Shown here piece after piece: positions 58,831 through 64,000 of a DNA stretch of 64,000 nt; position 1 is the first letter of the stretch; each line of letters begins with the position of its first letter. The notes beneath the pieces are model-generated. The model searched no databases and was not told the DNA's origin. It saw only the letters and a list, made by a program, of their open reading frames with translations. This DNA comes from Leptodactylus fallax. Lineage: Eukaryota; Chordata; Amphibia; Anura; Leptodactylidae. Made by a program: the position numbers and the translations under genes. The stretch is from positions 10,648,501-10,712,500 of the forward strand of contig CAMRHE010000021.1 in assembly GCA_947044405.1 (NCBI GenBank), read 5' to 3'.

Positions 58831-59090
58831 TTCACCCCCTGAATAATGCCCCACAGTGGCGCCACGCAATATAATATGCTCTGCAGATGCCACCCACCCA
58901 GAATAATGCTCCACAGTGACCCCACACAGTATAACATGCTCCAGAATGGCCTCCACACAGTATAATATACTGCCCAGAGAGGTTCCCCCAGTATAATGCT
59001 CCACAATGGCCCAAAACAGTATAATATGCTCTCCAGAGGGCCCCCCCTCCAGTATAATGCTCCACAGTGGCCCTACAGACTCTGTCAGTG
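58831..59090. repeat. Minisatellite, same unit as at 45950
   Basis: Units like agtataatgctccacagtgg then ccccacac, opposite strand to 45950-46490. Confidence 0.8.
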
Positions 59091-59093
59091 CTA

Positions 59094-59141
59094 TTATTAT
59101 ATTATACTCTAGGGTCTCTTCAGACCCCAGAGTATAATAAT
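59094..59141. repeat. Copy of the recurrent palindrome
   Basis: attatactctagggtct, spacer ctt, cagaccccagagtataataa. Confidence 0.85.
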
Positions 59142-59263
59142 CGAAGTCCCGGGGGAGGTAAGTGAAAATAACAAACAGTTACACTTACCTTGCCTTACCT
59201 CTCCTGGACCTCCTCGCGCTGCTCCGCTATCCCCGCCAGCACAGGCTTCCTCTTCTCTGCGGC

Positions 59264-59275
59264 TGACGTCACGTG
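59264..59275. promoter_or_regulatory. Overlapping CRE-like and E-box-like motifs
   Basis: tgacgtca (CREB/ATF consensus) overlaps cacgtg (E-box) in tgacgtcacgtg. It lies at the edge of the GC-rich hairpin of the inner hAT element. A second tgacgtca is at 59894-59901. Function is unproven; a repeat could carry it by chance. Confidence 0.4.
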
Positions 59276-59343
59276 GGGTGTGCTCACGTAACCACTGAGG
59301 CCCAATCACAGGCCTCAGCGGTTGCGTGAGCACGCCCCACGTG
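59270..59343. repeat. GC-rich hairpin inside the inner hAT element
   Basis: cacgtggggtgtgctcacgt pairs with the inverse gcgtgagcacgccccacgtg; arms of about 32 bp, loop near 59301-59310 (caatcaca). Confidence 0.85.
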
Positions 59344-59989
59344 ATCGCTGAGGCCGAGGCCAGGCCTCAACTTTGATGTCCGGAACGCCAGAAGATGACA
59401 TCGGACGCACCAAGGACAGGTGAGTAAAAATGCTTGTTATTTTTACTCACCTTGGAAAGGGCCCAGCGGCACATGAAGCTGGGTCCCTTTCTGTTATTGA
59501 TATGGCCGGGCCTGACCCAGTTTGCCCCCCCCTAATGCCAGCCCTGCCCTCAGGATTTGTTTTGTTTCGGGTTCGGCCAGCTCTGGTCCATGCTTTGTGT
59601 GGGTCAAACAAGTTTGGTATGAACCACACCTTAAATTGGCTTAAAACATTAAAACACTCTCAGGGCCCCTAGGAACCTAACTATCTAATTTCTAGCTCTC
59701 TAAAGCAAACACAGCCGGAGTTATGTCAAAGTGAAAGTGACATTATTATACTCTTCAGACCCCAGAATATAATAGGTGGAGGCCCAATTGACATGTATAA
59801 AATAAAAAAAAAAATCATACTCACCTTCCATTACCTCTATATGGCCTCCTTGCGGCGTCCAGCACTCTCTGGGTGACGTCTGGCACTTTTCTGTGACGTC
59901 ATCTCTCTGGGGTCACTGCTAAAGCCTGTGATTGAGCCATCAGCAATCGCACAGGCATACCAAGTGTCATGACACCCCTGAGCCTGCCA

Positions 59990-60030
59990 TTATTATACTC
60001 TGGGGTCTAAAGAAACCCCAGAGTATAATG
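59990..60030. repeat. Copy of the recurrent palindrome
   Basis: ttattatactctggggtct, spacer aaagaaa, ccccagagtataat. Confidence 0.8.
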
Positions 60031-60480
60031 CGGCCATAATTTCAATTCGCTTGAGACAAATCTCTATTTTTTCATTTCAGAAAAAACTAAACAATTTGGA
60101 ATAATCAGGTTGAACCTGGCTCAGTATAATCCAATTCTCCTATCTCTAGTCAATACCATGAGATCTCGTCAGATGCAGAATCAAGAGACAAAACGGATAT
60201 CTAATACAAAGCCAAGGTTTGGTTCCAACAGACAAACGAAAACCAAAAACAAGCCGAGGGTCAGAAAAACAATTTAATATATATGATCCAGGTTCAGAGC
60301 CAAACTAGTACTAAATTAGCAAGCACCTTGGTTCAGGAGGGAAGAGTCCTTTATATGCCTCATCAGCAGCTAATTGGAGCTCAGGAACTTCTGATACTGC
60401 AGAAGCTTCTCAGATTGACATGGTAACCTTAAAGGGATAGCAGCTGAATCGAGATTCCTGACAGCACGATGTATATGTCT

Positions 60481-62057
60481 GAATATCTTTATCCATACTA
60501 CTCACTCTCATTCTTCAGCCATGTTCCTAAGAAGGACTAGCATTTATTTCAATATTGCATGACTTCACACTTGTATACAGCTGTGGCTGTGGTCTGGGTT
60601 TGCTAACTCTGCTGAATAGCTTGACCTCAGTTGGCAATGATGTGTCTTTTACTCTAGCACGGCTTTGTCCTTCACCAACGTATTAAAGCCATGATTGTGA
60701 CACTAAAAAATGTTACATACAATAGTTTTGTATGACATTTATAGAGAAGGTTACTGGGCAAATACATTTTGAGTAATAAAAATAAGAATCAGAAATACAG
60801 GTTTTAAACATAATATGAAAATGTTAAGGTAGACATAAAAGTTCCAGTGTAATAGCTTCATAATACTAAATATACTATCACATTTAAACTTTTTTAGTCT
60901 ATATATATTTAAGTGCATAATTTGTAGTGACAACGTGTAGTAGTCATTTTAATACAGCTTGATAATGAGAATCCCATTTTGACAAACCAGTGTCACTATA
61001 GTGTAAGTAATTTGCATAATCACACTAGTTTTAGCCTGAGGATGCACTCCACTGTACAGTATGCCATTAAAATTCTTGCTGTTATCAGCATGGAAGGGCA
61101 ATGATACAATCTATGTTTTTTAACTTAATTGCAGCTTACATGACTGCATGGTATATTCAGAAACAGTTCAATTTAGCGAAAAAGTATTTTAAAGTAATAA
61201 CTACATCATATGTATCTTGCTTTTAACTTTCCAGTCGATGCAATCCTTACAGACAGATTATAAAGGTATATATATTTACCATATGTTTTATCTATTTAGC
61301 AGATAGCCAAGCATATGACTCTTGTACTTTGCCTCTTGTGTTAGGTCATCATTGGATTTTGCTTTTACAAAGAATTGTGAAGGGAAATTAAAGTAATGGT
61401 AATGAAGCAATTTGTGTGCGGCATAAAATCAAGCTGAAATATGGCGTGCTATTTTAAAGAGATTATAAATAATGTAAAATAGTTACAAGGGTTGCTAAAT
61501 CTATTATCTGGATACAATGTGAATGTCAGCAGTCCAGCAAGAAGAAAAAATTAACTTTGTGTGCCCTATAATGAAAGTCTGTAAGTGTTTTTATATCATA
61601 CAGCAAGGAGCTTCATTTTAAGATTCCTGTTTAAGGCATTTTTGAGCTACATCAGTATGCAAGAATGACATAGATGGCCCACATGGTCGCAGAGACAAAA
61701 CAGAGTGTAACGATAGATAAATCAAAACATAAAACCTGATGACTTGACAAGGGGAAAGAAAAGTTCCCAAATTATATATAGGGTTTTTGTTTTCCTTTTC
61801 GTATTTCTATTTCTAGGCGGTTATGATCATAAATCAGTAATACATGTGAATATACAGCATAATTTGCAGAATATCTTATTTAGGGAATATAAATCAACAT
61901 ATTCCTTATACTCAAACATTCTGTAGATCCTTTTTGGCTGCTGCAAGTTCTTTGCATATGTCCCCAATCCTCCTTAGGCACCAAAAAAGCCTTCTAGTGT
62001 GACAAAGAGAAGAGGGGGGATGGGAATGCTGCTTCAGTGTTTCAGTAAACAGCATGA
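60481..62057. other. AT-rich, repeat-poor DNA
   Basis: No gene or transposon. 61220-61720 lacks repeat signatures and might be a conserved non-coding element; judged by look only. Confidence 0.45.
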
Positions 62058-62058
62058 C

Positions 62059-62095
62059 GGGGGGGGGGGGGGGGGGGGGGGGGAGAGAGAGAGAG
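62059..62095. repeat. Poly-G run (25 bases) then (GA)n
   Basis: An unbroken run of 25 g (62059-62083) followed by agagagagagag. It could form G-quadruplexes on this strand. The length may be assembly-sensitive. Confidence 0.9.
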
Positions 62096-64000
62096 GATGA
62101 AGAGTAGCAGGAGGTAGACATCTAAGTGGTTCACAGCACACAGTGCAGATCTTCTGTTTTCCACTAGGATGAGCCCATGGACTTGGTAAACAATAACAGA
62201 TTAAATGTACATTTACATAAAGCAGCATAGGGAAGGGGAAAGACCCTAAATATGCAGGCTAGAGATATATTGGCAAGAGATTATATTTGCTGTTGTTTTG
62301 TGTGTTTATTTTTCTTTTATTTTGTAATTTTAGGAATCTTTTAAGATAAATTTAATATTATCTGGTAGTGTATAAATGTAATTTTTATGATATTGCATAT
62401 AATATAATACAGAGTTAATTTCTTTTCAGAAAACTGGTTGTCAAATCACTGAATGTATGGTTATACTTGTACGGCATCTCAGCCTGTAATTTAGCCAGGA
62501 TAAAAATCCGTAAGATATGTAACCTCTGATTGATGTCAGACTAAAAGACTTAAGGCCATAAATGTCTTAGACATAGCCTGTCTCAAAGATGAGCATTATA
62601 TGACTTTATTGTAAATCCTATTGACTGGCTGACAGGGTATGCTCCCAAATGTACAAAGACTGAATGAAACAAGATGTGCTATCTAAGTAATGTTTTTTGC
62701 CATAACAAATAAGTTTCCAACTATCACAAAGTATCTAGAGGATTCTACCTGATGTTTTCATCTTTGACTATTGTAGTCATTTCCTGCTAGCGTACAGTAG
62801 ACTCCAACACACTCTATGCAGGATAATCAAGTAACATACTTGCTTTAGACCAATATCTTTTTTGATATCTTACATGTTACTGCAGTACGGCTTTTTGAGC
62901 TATTTTTTTACATCAAAGAGTATTAGTATGACCGGCCAATTATATTCTCAATCAGTCAGACCCATGTAAACTAATAGATCATTGTTCAGTAAAGCAACAC
63001 AAGTGATTTAAACATTGTGTAATGCTTTATATATAATACCATTGTCTTTTTTGATAGCATTACAGTTTCTACCTATCATTGTTATGAATGCAACAACTTT
63101 CAGTAAAGATATGCTTGAGCACGTTCACTGTTTCACACTCCTGCCTTCTTTCAGTATTAGAGCATCACATCTGATCTTGGAATTTATATTTATTTTAAAT
63201 ATTTTCTCCTGTACATAGTTCAATTTGAAAGTGTCTGTCACATTTTTCTTTCCAATCTAATCTTAAATCTACACATATTAAGGTCTCAGGAACTGAATTA
63301 CTAATGCAATCCAGACATATATAACTATGAGCATAGATGTTCTCAGAACAAGAGTGAATGCATGAAAGAATGAACATTTTAATAAAATAAAATTCATATT
63401 TTTACATTTTAATAAATTATTATCATCAGCGATCAACACTGTCTTCAGATAAGAAAGAAATATTTTATTGAAACGCATTGAGGTATAATGGCAACCAAGG
63501 TAGTGCCTTTGAAAAATGTCACTTTTTAACCCTTCTTCAGGTGGTTTTATATATGTGTGTATGTGTGTGTGTGTGTATATATGCATTTAATTAGAAGCAT
63601 ATGCTCATTTATCAAGGGGGGGAAATAGCTTTTGTAAATTTAAATAGACGCAGTCCTTTTAAACTGTCAGAATTAGTCCTAGAATATAAATAGAACAGGT
63701 TGTATGCTGCTTGGGACATGCATGGGATGAATAAAGGTAATTCTGTACATCATTCTTGTAAGCAAAACAGGATTTTAAAGGTACAGACTGCAACATCAGC
63801 AGCTTATTGCGGAGCAGCCGGGGAGAGATTTTGTGTTGTTCTACAGACAGCTGCTGACTCTGAAGTCACAGTCCATGCCTCCAATGTCCTGGCCAACTGA
63901 CTGAGCACTAAGTGGTCACATTTTTTGTAAAAAAAAATATGTAAATAAGTTATCCTTAATGATATAAATGAGAACTTGCCATAAGGGCACCTTTCGGAGG
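62096..64000. other. AT-rich unassigned DNA
   Basis: No gene recognised. A short (TG)n/(GT)n is at about 63553-63575. The stretch 63780-63900 is GC-richer with an open frame of 66 codons (63700-63900) but has no recognisable motif. Confidence 0.45.

Larger units (their letters stand above)
56433..59546. mobile_element. Inner hAT-type element (8-bp duplication ccctcagg)
   Basis: Left end cagagccggttttag, right end ctaatgccagccctg (inverse cagggctggcattag, 11 of 15 matching). Flanks ccctcagg at 56425-56432 and 59547-59554 are identical. It sits 23 bases inside the outer element. No transposase; the interior holds minisatellites, a GC-rich hairpin and a Tc1 insertion. Confidence 0.85.
56410..60148. 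mobile_element. Outer hAT-type element (8-bp duplication gtcaatac)
   Basis: Left end tagagatgggtgaac, right end ctcctatctcta, flanked by gtcaatac at 56402-56409 and 60149-60156. Without its insert it is about 0.6 kb. The right part includes two recurrent palindromes and a cacagccggagttatgtcaa segment also at 40750. Same family as 1760-2248. Confidence 0.85.
56190..60480. repeat. Repeat F-related copy, split by a 3.7-kb nested insertion
   Basis: The left part (56190-56409) is the reverse complement of 33830-33950. The right part resumes at 60149 with gtcaataccatgagatctc and includes aagccgagggtcagaaaaa. The direct repeat gtcaatac is present at both junctions. Confidence 0.7.

Noticed and set aside
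63700..63900. 66-codon frame in a GC-richer patch at the right edge
   Set aside because: No domain, splice-site or second copy that would support an exon; left as unassigned.

Overview
The window looks like vertebrate nuclear DNA, most likely from an anuran amphibian (frog or toad). The reasons are the mix of elements: several Tc1/mariner families, non-autonomous hAT elements that begin with the terminal motif tagagatgagcgaa, a DIRS-type tyrosine-recombinase retroelement, a Penelope-like element, piggyBac and LINE fragments, and GATA, TA and ATT microsatellites. The species call is inference from repeat content. I found no host protein-coding exon, tRNA, rRNA, CRISPR array or bacterial-style operon. 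The only open reading frame I would call a complete CDS is a Tc1-like transposase at 14614-15627.

Layout. 0-2.5 kb: a decayed hAT transposase with a hAT-type MITE inserted just downstream (8-bp duplication visible). 3.1-5.1 kb: a foldback MITE split by a broken Tc1 element, followed at once by a second copy of the MITE. 5.2-8.1 kb: a deleted DIRS-like element (reverse transcriptase, RNase H, tyrosine recombinase, inverted terminal repeats). 8.7-13.9 kb: a second hAT fragment, a piggyBac N-terminal fragment, a minisatellite-bearing hAT-type repeat and a Penelope-like C-terminus with a GIY-YIG-like domain. 14.2-15.8 kb: a Tc1-like element with an open transposase whose last two catalytic residues are 38 residues apart. 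16-28 kb: MITEs, a LINE endonuclease fragment, a family of longer repeats (called F here) and two broken Tc1 elements. 28-37 kb: AT-rich and repeat-poor, a good place to look for conserved non-coding DNA. 37-49 kb: a Tc3-like transposase fragment, a palindrome inside a GATA array, another broken Tc1, hAT and MITE copies. 49.9-51.8, 53.7-54.9 and 60.5-64 kb: mostly unique AT-rich DNA. 51.8-53 kb: repeat F interrupted by a 5'-truncated LINE. 56.2-60.5 kb: a nest at least four layers deep, with target-site duplications visible for three of the insertions.

These elements do not cooperate as a pathway. The window is a record of successive transposition. Relative order can be read from the nesting: repeat F came first, then a hAT element with the gtcaatac duplication, then a second hAT with the ccctcagg duplication, then a Tc1 element that is one nonsense codon from an open transposase frame. 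Short palindromes, a minisatellite of about 31 bp and hAT-type termini recur at several distant places, and these shared modules are the most interesting unexplained structure here. All homology calls rest on motif recognition by eye. Element boundaries with stated duplications are firm, the others approximate to a few tens of bases.
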